Assembly (NCBI RefSeq): GCF_010646885.2
Contig: NZ_CP050700.1
Span: forward strand, 1,557,501 to 1,621,500
Direction of reading: 5' to 3'
From: Desulfopila sp. IMCC35008
GTDB lineage: Bacteria; Desulfobacterota; Desulfobulbia; Desulfobulbales; Desulfocapsaceae
Length of the DNA stretch: 64,000 nt
A model generated the notes under the pieces. It was not told the DNA's origin and did no database searches. It saw only the letters and a list, made by a program, of their open reading frames with translations. Within the stretch, counting starts at the first letter, position 1; each line of letters opens with the position of its first letter. Position numbers and translations under genes: made by a program. Positions 45,026 to 52,923 of this stretch are shown in pieces.

Positions 45026-45922
45026 TCCATCAGCAAGATACTCTAAAAATTTCCGAACGGTAGGTGAGGCAGCCTGTCCTTTCGGGTAGACGCATACCAG
45101 TTTACGGGCAGCCCACTTATCGGCTAATTGTACGCTTCGCAAGTTGCTGTTTTGTAGATGGGGTTGCAGGTCTCTTTCCCCAATGACGCCGAGACCCAAT
45201 CCGGCTTCGACACATTTCAGCAGCGAGTTAACGCGCAAGACCTTTATTTCGGCTTTAAAACTCCGGCCCTCTTTACGTCGTGCCTCCACGATAAGTTCAT
45301 CAAGTACGCCACCTTCATGAAAAGAGATATGAGCGTAAGAAAGAGTCTCTTTAAAGAACATCGGCTCACCTGGATTGTGATTCAAAAAGAGCGGATGATC
45401 CTTCTGGCCGACTATCCATATAGGATCCTGTTTATAGGGCATGACCTCAAAACCTTTCAGGTCAACAGAGTCATAGATAATGGCCAGGTCGGCTAAGTCT
45501 TCCCGTAAAAAGCGGATACCTTGCCGGGAAAATACTTCCTGCATCGTCACCCGGACAGCAGGATTGTCTTCTTTGAAACGGGCAACAACAAAAGGGAGAG
45601 TACCATCAACGGCTCGGGGAGTTCCGGCTATCCTGAAATCGCCGGCCTCACCATCGGCAAAACGTTTTAAATCAGCGCGAACAGCTGCGTACTTGTTGAG
45701 TAGTTGCTCACAATGTACAGCAAAAGCCTTACCCGCAGAGGTCAGACTCGCACCGGCAGGTGTCCGTGTTATCAGAACAGTATCCAGGTCATGTTCGAGA
45801 TCACTGATGCGTCTCGAAACTGCAGATGCTGCGATATACTCGCTCTTGGCCGCGGCACCGATACTCCCTAGCCGGGAAACGGCCAAAAAAACCCGTAATG
45901 TAACAATATCGAAACTCTGCAT
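45017..45922 (-). CDS. LysR-family transcriptional regulator
   Basis: A 301-residue LysR-type regulator. N-terminal winged helix-turn-helix: FDIVTLRVFLAVSRLGSIGA, then AAKSEYIAASAVSRRISDLE with the usual recognition helix; substrate-binding fold from ~90 to 295. GAGAGG precedes the ATG. The 3' end abuts a symporter remnant, which it may once have controlled. A 59-residue gene lies 14 bases upstream on the same strand, probably in the same transcript. The inducer is unknown. Confidence 0.9.
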   Translation of the reverse strand: MQSFDIVTLRVFLAVSRLGSIGAAAKSEYIAASAVSRRISDLEHDLDTVLITRTPAGASLTSAGKAFAVHCEQLLNKYAAVRADLKRFADGEAGDFRIAGTPRAVDGTLPFVVARFKEDNPAVRVTMQEVFSRQGIRFLREDLADLAIIYDSVDLKGFEVMPYKQDPIWIVGQKDHPLFLNHNPGEPMFFKETLSYAHISFHEGGVLDELIVEARRKEGRSFKAEIKVLRVNSLLKCVEAGLGLGVIGERDLQPHLQNSNLRSVQLADKWAARKLVCVYPKGQAASPTVRKFLEYLADGDE

Positions 45923-45936
45923 AGGCCTCTCGATGT

Positions 45937-46116
45937 TTATTTATCTGATAGGATACGCATGATGGCATCCTTATCTGTTGGGTTTTTCTCGGCAAGTTTT
46001 GCTGCCTCCACGCCTCTTAGAAAACTATCAAGCACGGTTACAATATAGCACTTGGTTTTCTGAAAGTAAGTACGGAAATGGCTTTCGTTAAAGTAATAAC
46101 GTTGAGTTGCGTACAT
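45937..46116 (-). CDS. Small 59-residue protein upstream of lysR, unknown
   Basis: A short gene with an excellent ribosome binding site (TAAGGAGAC, five bases before the ATG at 46116). The protein starts MYATQRYYFNESHFRTYFQK and ends IMRILSDK. It is rich in Tyr and Phe at the N-terminus and has a predicted helix toward the C-terminus (GVEAAKLAEKN). No family recognised. It ends 14 bases before lysR and probably shares its transcript. Confidence 0.65.
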   Translation of the reverse strand: MYATQRYYFNESHFRTYFQKTKCYIVTVLDSFLRGVEAAKLAEKNPTDKDAIMRILSDK

Positions 46117-46282
46117 AATTTGTCTCCTTAAAGAAAGTAAAATAAGCTGTTACAGACTTTATAAAGGATTATGAATGGCAAGTGGTACTGCTGACTCGAC
46201 AAGATGTTCATCGCAAATAGGTGTGACCAATGTCGTATGGTCTAGTGGTATCCGAAACGGGAGGGACAGTTCTCTGAAATCA

Positions 46283-46960
46283 TCACATCGGTTTCGTAGC
46301 AACCCAGATAGTGTGCCTGCTTCCCTTACCGGGTTTATGGGCTCTGACTGTGACTACTTTAGTGTGAAAGCCGCATTTGGTAAGACGCTGGGTGAAGCTT
46401 TTATCTGGTGTATAGGACCAGACAGCCAGGATGCCTCCGGGTTTGAGAGCCGAGAAGGAACCACGCAGACCCTGCATGTTATACAGTTGATTGTTGGCTT
46501 CCCTGGTCAATCCGTCAGGACCGTTGTCGATATCCAAGAGAATTGCATCCCAGGTTTTCTTCTTACTTGTTATTGTTATTGCAACATCTCCCTGTTGGAC
46601 AGACACACGCGGATCATCCAGGGGGAATCCTGCAAGGTGTCCTATATACTCATGGTTCCATTTTATCACTGCAGGGACCAGTTCTGAAACGGTTATCCGG
46701 GTGTCCGGACCTGAATTCCGAAGAGCTGCGCCCAGCGTATAGCCCATGCCGAGCCCCCCGATTAGAATGTTGAGGTCGGAGTGATGGTGCAGGCGCGCAC
46801 ACGTCAGCTCAGCAAGAGCGTCTTCAGAACCATGAAGGCGACTGTTCATAAGCTCTGTGGTTGTGGTTCGGATTGAATATTCCGTATCACGTCTTCGCAA
46901 GATAAGTTCACCATCCTCGTCTGGGATCGGTGCTCTGTCGACTTCTTTCCAGGGTTTCAT
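46283..46960 (-). CDS. Spermidine-synthase-like SAM-dependent methyltransferase
   Basis: A protein of about 225 residues with the start placed at MKPWKEVDRAPIPDEDGELI; a TTG eight codons upstream is less likely. The Rossmann-type methyltransferase core is clear: LNILIGGLGMGYTLGAAL (SAM motif I, GGLGMG), RITVSELVPAVIKWN (acidic end of beta2), VSVQQGDVAITI and WDAILLDIDNGP. This pattern is shared by spermidine synthases and small methyltransferases. The aminopropyl-transfer residues cannot be confirmed, so the reaction is open. It is downstream of an RhlE-type helicase gene on the same strand. Confidence 0.75.
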   Translation of the reverse strand: MKPWKEVDRAPIPDEDGELILRRRDTEYSIRTTTTELMNSRLHGSEDALAELTCARLHHHSDLNILIGGLGMGYTLGAALRNSGPDTRITVSELVPAVIKWNHEYIGHLAGFPLDDPRVSVQQGDVAITITSKKKTWDAILLDIDNGPDGLTREANNQLYNMQGLRGSFSALKPGGILAVWSYTPDKSFTQRLTKCGFHTKVVTVRAHKPGKGSRHTIWVATKPM

Positions 46961-46987
46961 AGTATTTTTGCTGGTAACGCCCAACCA

Positions 46988-48433
46988 TCAACGTTTTTTT
47001 CGGTTTGTCCTGTTTGTACGTGAAGGGTTCTTGCCCGCTCTGCCTCTTCCCTTGTCATCAGCGTTTTTTCGGTTTCTACTGTTTCCTGATTTGGTCTGTG
47101 GACTCTCAGCAGATGGTGACCTGTTTCCTCGTCGCAACGGTCTTGTATCGGAACCGGTTTTCCCGGCACCATCGGTTCTGCCACTATTCTGCGTTTTGCC
47201 ACTATCCTGCCGGGTCTGGGGCTGATTCGTCGTTTTAGGTTTCTTCGGCTTTTTCGGTCTTTTAGGGCGCGGCTTCTGCAACCGGGTAAGGGGTACCCCA
47301 TGGCGGGGAACATAGCCTGTTTCAACCTCCCGGACCAGAAGTTGTCGGGTAAGGGTCTCGATGGCCGTAAGAAGCTGAACTTCATCGGCGCTTACAAGAG
47401 ATATTGCGACGCCTTTCATGCCGGCACGACCGGTTCGACCGATCCGATGAACATAATCTTCAGCCACTTTGGGGAGGTCAACATTGATAACGCAACTGAG
47501 TTCTGAGATATCAATTCCCCTCGATGCTAGATCCGTTGCAACCAGAACCCGGATTGATCCGGACTTAAACTCAGACAGCGCCAGTGAACGTGCACCCTGA
47601 CTTTTATCACCATGGATTGCCAGGGCTGAGATACCTTTGCCGTTAAGTTTTTTAACCAACTGGTCAGCGCCTTTTTTGGTGCGGCTAAAGACCAGGACCT
47701 GCTGCCAATCATTGTGGCGTAAGAGATGACAGAGCAGATCGGTTTTTTTACTCTTGTCGACCTCAATGAGCCACTGTTTAACGCCCTTTGCAGTCAAATT
47801 CTGCGGATTCACCTCTATTTGTACCGGATGTTGCAAAAGGGAGTTTGCGAGTGTACGAATTTTACGAGAAAAGGTTGCTGAAAAAAGCAAATTCTGACGT
47901 TTTCGAGGAAGCAATCCAAGTAGTTCGTTAATCTCTTCCTGAAACCCTAGATTCAGCATTTTGTCCGCTTCATCGAGAATCAGCGTTTGAATCTGCTCAA
48001 ATCTCACCGCATTTTGGTGGTACAGATCGAGTAACCTTCCAGGGGTGGCGACAAGAATATCTATCCCGCGCCGCAATTGCATCATCTGTGGATTTATTTT
48101 AACGCCACCATACACAACAGCCGAATTCAGCGGCAGAAATGTACCGTAGGTGGCAAATGCTTCTGCAACCTGCACGGCCAACTCCCGTGTCGGGACCAGC
48201 ACTAATGCTCGAACATGGTTTGACCGTACGGCAGGACCGCTGCTCAGCCGTTGTAACAGTGGCAGGGCAAAACTGGCTGTTTTGCCGGTACCGGTTTGGG
48301 CCGCAGCCATGATGTCTTTCCCGGAAAGAACAGCAGGAATCGCCTGGGTCTGAATTGGGTATGGCGTTGTGTATCCTTTTGCCTCAATCGCACGCAGCAG
48401 AGGTTCGGATAAGCCGAATGATGAAAATGACAT
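46988..48433 (-). CDS. rhlE: DEAD-box ATP-dependent RNA helicase, RhlE type
   Basis: An RNA helicase of 481 residues; the start is MSFSSFGLSEPLLRAIE at 48433 by comparison with the usual RhlE N-terminus. All motifs are visible: Q motif TPYPIQTQAIP, motif I AQTGTGKT, Ia PTRELAVQV, II DEAD, III SAT, and VI HRIGRTGRAG. The C-terminal ~100 residues are a low-complexity basic tail rich in Lys, Arg, Pro and Ser, which binds RNA nonspecifically. These enzymes act in ribosome assembly and cold adaptation. It shares strand and close spacing with a pseudouridine synthase gene, so both may serve rRNA maturation. Confidence 0.93.
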   Translation of the reverse strand: MSFSSFGLSEPLLRAIEAKGYTTPYPIQTQAIPAVLSGKDIMAAAQTGTGKTASFALPLLQRLSSGPAVRSNHVRALVLVPTRELAVQVAEAFATYGTFLPLNSAVVYGGVKINPQMMQLRRGIDILVATPGRLLDLYHQNAVRFEQIQTLILDEADKMLNLGFQEEINELLGLLPRKRQNLLFSATFSRKIRTLANSLLQHPVQIEVNPQNLTAKGVKQWLIEVDKSKKTDLLCHLLRHNDWQQVLVFSRTKKGADQLVKKLNGKGISALAIHGDKSQGARSLALSEFKSGSIRVLVATDLASRGIDISELSCVINVDLPKVAEDYVHRIGRTGRAGMKGVAISLVSADEVQLLTAIETLTRQLLVREVETGYVPRHGVPLTRLQKPRPKRPKKPKKPKTTNQPQTRQDSGKTQNSGRTDGAGKTGSDTRPLRRGNRSPSAESPQTKSGNSRNRKNADDKGRGRAGKNPSRTNRTNRKKR

Positions 48434-48469
48434 AGTTTTAAGCCAAACCAAAGAGCGGTCGTGAACGCG

Positions 48470-49393
48470 CTATTCCTGATCCTGGTCGAAGAGTTGAGTG
48501 ATTTTTGCCGGGATGCCTGTCTTGAAGCTACATAACTCCCCGGTCTTCGGATGGGTGAATACCAGCCCCTGGGCATGCAGACCAAGACGGCCGATGGGTT
48601 TTAGTTTTGAACCATATTTGGTGTCGCCGACGACAGGGTGCCCGATATCCTGCATATGTACCCGGATTTGGTGTTTCCTGCCGGTTTCCAGATTTACCTG
48701 AAGCAGGGAAAAGTCCTTGTTGCTTTTCAACGTCTTATAGTGGGTGATCGCTTTTTTGCCTGCTTTGGGGTTTTGTGAAGAGTAGACGATAAAGGCCTTG
48801 CTTTCATTCAGGTAGGAGCTGATGGTTCCGCTTTCTTGTTTAATTTCGCCTTCTACAGCGGCAATATAGGTGCGTTCCCGTATTGTTGTGAGCCATGTTT
48901 CCTGAATTGTGTGCTTAATCTTTTCATTTTTGGCAAAGAGAAGAAGCCCTGAGGTCTCCCGGTCGATCCGGTGAACAATGAAAATCTTGTTTTCCGGATT
49001 TTCAAGCTTCACATACTCACTTAACAGGGCGTATGCCGTTTTCCGTTTTTCCTTATCTGTGGCAACGGTGAGGAGTCCCGCCGGTTTGTTGATAATTATA
49101 ATATCATCGTCTTCAAAGATTATATTGAGTCCGTGTGGGCGTTTCTTCGGAGATGATTTATCCCAGCTCACTTCTACCACTTGGCCGGGTTTAAGCAGAT
49201 GATCAAACTGTGTTACCGTTTTCCTGTTCACCTGTACCTGCTGGTCGCGTAAAACGGCCTTCAGTAGTTTACGGCTTTTGTGGGGAAAGGCAGCTATGAT
49301 CTTTTCCAGCAAAGGACCTTCTTGATCCACAGTAAATGTGTCTGGATTTGTTGCTTTCTTTTTAGGGCGGGTTCGTGGTCTGGTCTTTTTCAT
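48470..49393 (-). CDS. RluA-family pseudouridine synthase
   Basis: A protein of 307 residues. The start is set at MKKTRPRTRPKKKA (ATG at 49393, CGGGAG upstream), not 49 codons further out. After a basic N-terminus it has an S4 RNA-binding domain (~40-90, RKLLKAVLRDQQVQVN) and the catalytic domain with the signature HRIDRETSGLLLFAKNE, whose Asp is the nucleophile, plus GRKHQIRVHMQDIGHPVVGD. It isomerises uridine in 23S rRNA or tRNA (RluC/RluD type). The exact target is not clear. Confidence 0.92.
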   Translation of the reverse strand: MKKTRPRTRPKKKATNPDTFTVDQEGPLLEKIIAAFPHKSRKLLKAVLRDQQVQVNRKTVTQFDHLLKPGQVVEVSWDKSSPKKRPHGLNIIFEDDDIIIINKPAGLLTVATDKEKRKTAYALLSEYVKLENPENKIFIVHRIDRETSGLLLFAKNEKIKHTIQETWLTTIRERTYIAAVEGEIKQESGTISSYLNESKAFIVYSSQNPKAGKKAITHYKTLKSNKDFSLLQVNLETGRKHQIRVHMQDIGHPVVGDTKYGSKLKPIGRLGLHAQGLVFTHPKTGELCSFKTGIPAKITQLFDQDQE

Positions 49394-49610
49394 CTTACTC
49401 CCGATGGACGGTTGGGTGCTGGTTGGTTTTACAGTGATGCACGTGCAGGGCGTCGGCAATCTACCTTTTTTTGCGTCGAAAGTCCCAACTATTTCAGGGG
49501 CAGGTTGGTGAGCCGTGAATAATACCTTTTGGGTGAGCACGTATTTCTCCCACCTTGCCTGTCAGCAAAACAGGTGACACGCAAAATTATCATTTATGGA
49601 GAGCGTCACC

Positions 49611-49637
49611 TTGCCAGGTGCTACAACGTGGTATACT
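49611..49637 (+). promoter_or_regulatory. Possible sigma-70 promoter before the riboswitch
   Basis: TTGCCA (49611-49616) and TATACT (49632-49637) are separated by 15 bases, shorter than ideal. The position fits a transcript that begins just before the aptamer. Confidence 0.5.
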
Positions 49638-49670
49638 TTTTCCAATGCATAACATATGCACGATACATGA

Positions 49671-49742
49671 TGTTGAAAACCAAACCTGCTGTGAAACAGG
49701 GACGGAAAGCTACGGGTCTTATTATAAGATAGCCGGGTTGCC
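49671..49742 (+). promoter_or_regulatory. Cyclic-di-GMP-I (GEMM) riboswitch aptamer
   Basis: The segment has the conserved GEMM-I parts in order: AAACC before the first stem (49682-49686), a GAAA tetraloop (49693-49696) closed by CTG/CAG, the GGGACGGAAAGC joining segment (49700-49711), the CGGGTC stem and the GATAGCCGGGTTGCC end. The GAAA tetraloop and its receptor side are the most telling match. It lies about 110 bases upstream of the FAD oxidase gene on the same strand. Confidence 0.88.
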
Positions 49743-49772
49743 ATCTATAAATGGGGGCCCGGCTCTTCTTTT
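49731..49772 (+). terminator. Riboswitch-controlled terminator
   Basis: AGCCGGG (49731-49737), the last conserved aptamer strand, can pair with CCCGGCT (49758-49764), with an inner CCAT/ATGG pairing, followed by TTCTTTT. Aptamer closure and terminator formation thus compete, so binding of c-di-GMP would favour read-through (an ON switch, inference). Confidence 0.78.
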
Positions 49773-49850
49773 AGCCGTATGGGTCAACCGGTCGTGCGAG
49801 ACCTGTTGTTTAACCTGATCCAGTGGTTTTCTGGATATCGGAGGTGAAGT

Positions 49851-51239
49851 ATGGCTGATAATAAGCTTGCTCAGATAGATCTGTTACGAGAACGTTTCCG
49901 TGGCGTGGTTTTAGTGGAAGGTGATGACGGTTATGAAGAGGCCCGTCAGGTCTGGAATGGGATGTTCGACAAACGACCGCTTGTAATAGCGCGTTGTGTT
50001 GCCACCAGTGACATCATAGAGGCAGTTAATTTTAGTCGGGAGAATAAACTGCTTGTTGCGGTGAAAGGAGGAGGACATAATTCGGCGGGTAAAGCGACGT
50101 GTGACGGTGGAATTATCATCGATCTCTCTCTTATGCGGAGGGTGAATGTTGATAAAGAGAATAATACAGCGAGGGTCGATGGAGGCGCACTGCTTGGTGA
50201 TGTCGATTATGAGACCCAACTTTACGGACTGGCAGTATCGGCTGGAATCGTCTCACATACCGGTGTCGGAGGGCTCGCCTTAGGTGGCGGGTTTGGCTGG
50301 ATTAGCAGAAAATACGGGTTATCTGTTGATAATTTACTTTCTGCTGAAGTTGTAACTGCTAATGGGGAGTTGGTGGTGGCCAGTGAAACAGAAAACCCGG
50401 ATCTCTTTTGGGGCGTCAGGGGGGGCGGCGGTAATTTTGGCATCGTTACATCGTTTCTGTTTCGATGCGCCCCCATCGGCCAGGAGGTGTTCTCGGGGAT
50501 TATTGCCAAAAAGTTTGAAAATGCTGAAGAGTATCTCACCTTTCATCAGGAATACGTTCGCACGATGCCTGACGAAATGACTGTGTGGATGGTGTTGCGT
50601 AAAGCGCCACCTCTTCCGTTTTTACCAGAGGACGTGCATGGTCAATTGGTGGTGCTTGTACCGTTTGTCTATCTCGGTGACCAAGGTCAAGGCGAGAAAC
50701 TGCTTCAACCGATTATTGAGGCAACGGAATCACACGGGATGTTTTATGGCATGTCACCGTGGACAGCATGGCAGTCCGGATTCGACGGCCTGGTATCCCA
50801 TGGGGCAAGGAATTACTGGAAATCACATCACCTGAAATCACTCTCCCCGGATTGTATTAAAGAGATCCTGCATTACGCAGAGCGTTTACCCACTGATGAA
50901 TGCGAGATATTCATCCCCCATATGGAAGGGGCTCCGAGCCGGGTTGCTGCTGATAAAACGGCTTTTGTGCACCGATCAACACCTTTTGTCCTGAATATAC
51001 ATACACGATGGCAGGAGAAAGGTGATGATGAAAGGTGCATGGCCTGGGCTCGTAACTTTCATGATGCCACCAATCGTTATGCCCACGGTGTCTATGTGAA
51101 TTTTCTCAGTGATGAGGGCAAGGGAAGGGTGCGTGATGCGTACTCCGAGGAGGTCTGGAGCAGGCTGGTAGAGGTGAAGGATAGATATGATCCTGAAAAT
51201 CTTTTTCAAATGAACCAGAATATCGAGCCATCAACCTGA
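49851..51239 (+). CDS. FAD-dependent oxidase of the berberine-bridge-enzyme type
   Basis: A 462-residue flavoprotein of the PCMH-type FAD-binding family. The conserved His that binds FAD covalently is in KGGGHNSAGKAT; further FAD contacts are VGGLALGGGFGWISRKYG and GVRGGGGNFGIVTSF. The second covalent site (a Cys) of bicovalent members is replaced (SHTGVGG), so one bond is expected. The C-terminal BBE segment (RVRDAYSEEVW, YDPENLFQMNQNI) is present. The substrate, probably an alcohol, sugar or aromatic compound, is unknown. GGAGGTGAAGT precedes the ATG. Expression is probably under c-di-GMP control through the riboswitch. Confidence 0.9.
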   Translation: MADNKLAQIDLLRERFRGVVLVEGDDGYEEARQVWNGMFDKRPLVIARCVATSDIIEAVNFSRENKLLVAVKGGGHNSAGKATCDGGIIIDLSLMRRVNVDKENNTARVDGGALLGDVDYETQLYGLAVSAGIVSHTGVGGLALGGGFGWISRKYGLSVDNLLSAEVVTANGELVVASETENPDLFWGVRGGGGNFGIVTSFLFRCAPIGQEVFSGIIAKKFENAEEYLTFHQEYVRTMPDEMTVWMVLRKAPPLPFLPEDVHGQLVVLVPFVYLGDQGQGEKLLQPIIEATESHGMFYGMSPWTAWQSGFDGLVSHGARNYWKSHHLKSLSPDCIKEILHYAERLPTDECEIFIPHMEGAPSRVAADKTAFVHRSTPFVLNIHTRWQEKGDDERCMAWARNFHDATNRYAHGVYVNFLSDEGKGRVRDAYSEEVWSRLVEVKDRYDPENLFQMNQNIEPST

Positions 51240-51267
51240 AATTGTAGATAACAGTGGGAGGGTGTGG

Positions 51268-52857
51268 GTGAAAAAGCATTTAGGTCAGCAGCAGAGAATT
51301 GAGGCTCTGGAAGGTGAACTATCACTGCTTAGAGAGCAGCTTAAACAGTGCCGGGGTGTACCGGATAGCCTGCAGACACTTCAATTGGCAGAGCTGATCA
51401 TTGGAAACAGCGATGCGATTATGTTTCGTCGCCTGGCAGCTGATGATCCCAAGCAGCGCAAAATGACCTATGTTTCACCCAACATCTCCCGATTTGGCTA
51501 TCAGGCGGAAGATTTTCTTAACAGCAAGGTTATGTTTCGGGATCTTGTTTATCCCGAAGACTCGCCACGAACACTGAAAGAGATTCAGGATTATACAAAT
51601 CAGGGCATCGATACCTATAATCAGTACTATCGTATCGTCACCAAAAAAGGAGAGGTGCGCTGGATCGAAGATCGTACCTCTGTGTATGAAGATAAGGTAA
51701 CGGGTCTAAGGTACCATCAAGGCATTGTCATTGATGTCCACGAGAAAAAGCTCATTGAGGAGAAACTGAAGAAAAGTGAGGAGAAACACCGGCTGATCGT
51801 GGAAACTGCGGCTGAAGGTTTTCTTCTTCTGGATAGTTCTTTTGTGATTGTGGATCTCAATGTCGCCTACGAGCGACTTGTGGGGAGTCATAGGAACTTT
51901 CTTCTGGGACGTATACCGGAAGAAATTGTATCGCTTTATCGGGTCTATTGCAGCGATAAGGGCGATGTGAACGCGGGAGCCTACACCCAGCAGGAGTTTG
52001 AATGCGAGCTGAAGAAGGAAGACGGGCAACGTATACCGCTGCTGGTCCATGCCAGTCCGTTACTATCCGGTCAGGGTGAGTTTCTGGGGATAACGGCTTT
52101 TGTTAGCGATCTCTCCTCCCAGAAGAGGGCGCTGAAGCTGGCAGCAGAGGTGCAGAAAGGATTACTGCCTTTGGCGGCTCCCGTCGTTAAAGGGCTGGAT
52201 ATTTCGGGTACAAGCATATCGTGTGACGAAGTGGGAGGGGATTACTATGATTATTTCCCGGTTGCGGCTTCCGAACAGGGTGTTGCTGTAGCCATAGGGG
52301 ATATTACAGGTCACGGGGTGGACTCTGCACTATTGATGTCGAGTGCCAGGAGCTATCTGAAGGTTTGTGCCGCACAAGCAGAGACTCCAGAGGAGATTAT
52401 AACCTCTCTGAATCAACACCTGGTGTCAGACATGTACGATTCCGGGAGATTTATGAGTATGTTCTATCTCATAATCAAGAGGGAAACCCATACTCTTGAG
52501 TGGGTACGGGCCGGTCATGACCCTGCCATTCTATACGACCCGGCTTGTGACACATTTTCAGAGCTTAAAGGGCCTGGTCTGGCCCTGGGGATTGATCGGG
52601 ATTATGTATACAGGACGCAGCTCTCCAATGGCTTGGTTCGCGGCCAGATCATCGCCTTAGCGACGGATGGAATATGGGAGTCAGTAAATGATCAAGGCGA
52701 GATGTTTGGGAAGGAGCGCATGCAACATATAATTCGCCGGGCTGCAGCTAACAGTGCAGAACAGATACTTCACGAAATAATGACTGAGCATGAGGAGTTT
52801 ATGGCACAGGCAATTATTCAGGATGACCTGACGATGGTCTTGATAAAGGTTGTCTGA
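51268..52857 (+). CDS. PAS-domain PP2C (SpoIIE/RsbU-type) serine phosphatase
   Basis: A cytoplasmic phosphatase of 529 residues. GTG at 51268 is preferred over GTG at 51262 because GGGAGG lies six bases before it. It begins with a coiled coil (EALEGELSLLREQLKQ), has two PAS domains (~40-165 and ~175-290) and a C-terminal PP2C domain (~300-529) with metal-binding Asp residues in VGGDYYDYFPV, AIGDITGHGVDSALLMS and ALATDGIWE. Such proteins dephosphorylate anti-sigma-factor antagonists. It follows the FAD oxidase gene by 28 bases and is probably in the same riboswitch-controlled transcript. Confidence 0.9.
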   Translation: MKKHLGQQQRIEALEGELSLLREQLKQCRGVPDSLQTLQLAELIIGNSDAIMFRRLAADDPKQRKMTYVSPNISRFGYQAEDFLNSKVMFRDLVYPEDSPRTLKEIQDYTNQGIDTYNQYYRIVTKKGEVRWIEDRTSVYEDKVTGLRYHQGIVIDVHEKKLIEEKLKKSEEKHRLIVETAAEGFLLLDSSFVIVDLNVAYERLVGSHRNFLLGRIPEEIVSLYRVYCSDKGDVNAGAYTQQEFECELKKEDGQRIPLLVHASPLLSGQGEFLGITAFVSDLSSQKRALKLAAEVQKGLLPLAAPVVKGLDISGTSISCDEVGGDYYDYFPVAASEQGVAVAIGDITGHGVDSALLMSSARSYLKVCAAQAETPEEIITSLNQHLVSDMYDSGRFMSMFYLIIKRETHTLEWVRAGHDPAILYDPACDTFSELKGPGLALGIDRDYVYRTQLSNGLVRGQIIALATDGIWESVNDQGEMFGKERMQHIIRRAAANSAEQILHEIMTEHEEFMAQAIIQDDLTMVLIKVV

Positions 52858-52923
52858 TAGTGTCTGGTCTGCCTGTTCTCTGCCGGTCTAACTATGCTTC
52901 ATTCTTGCCATGGGGCTGTCAGA

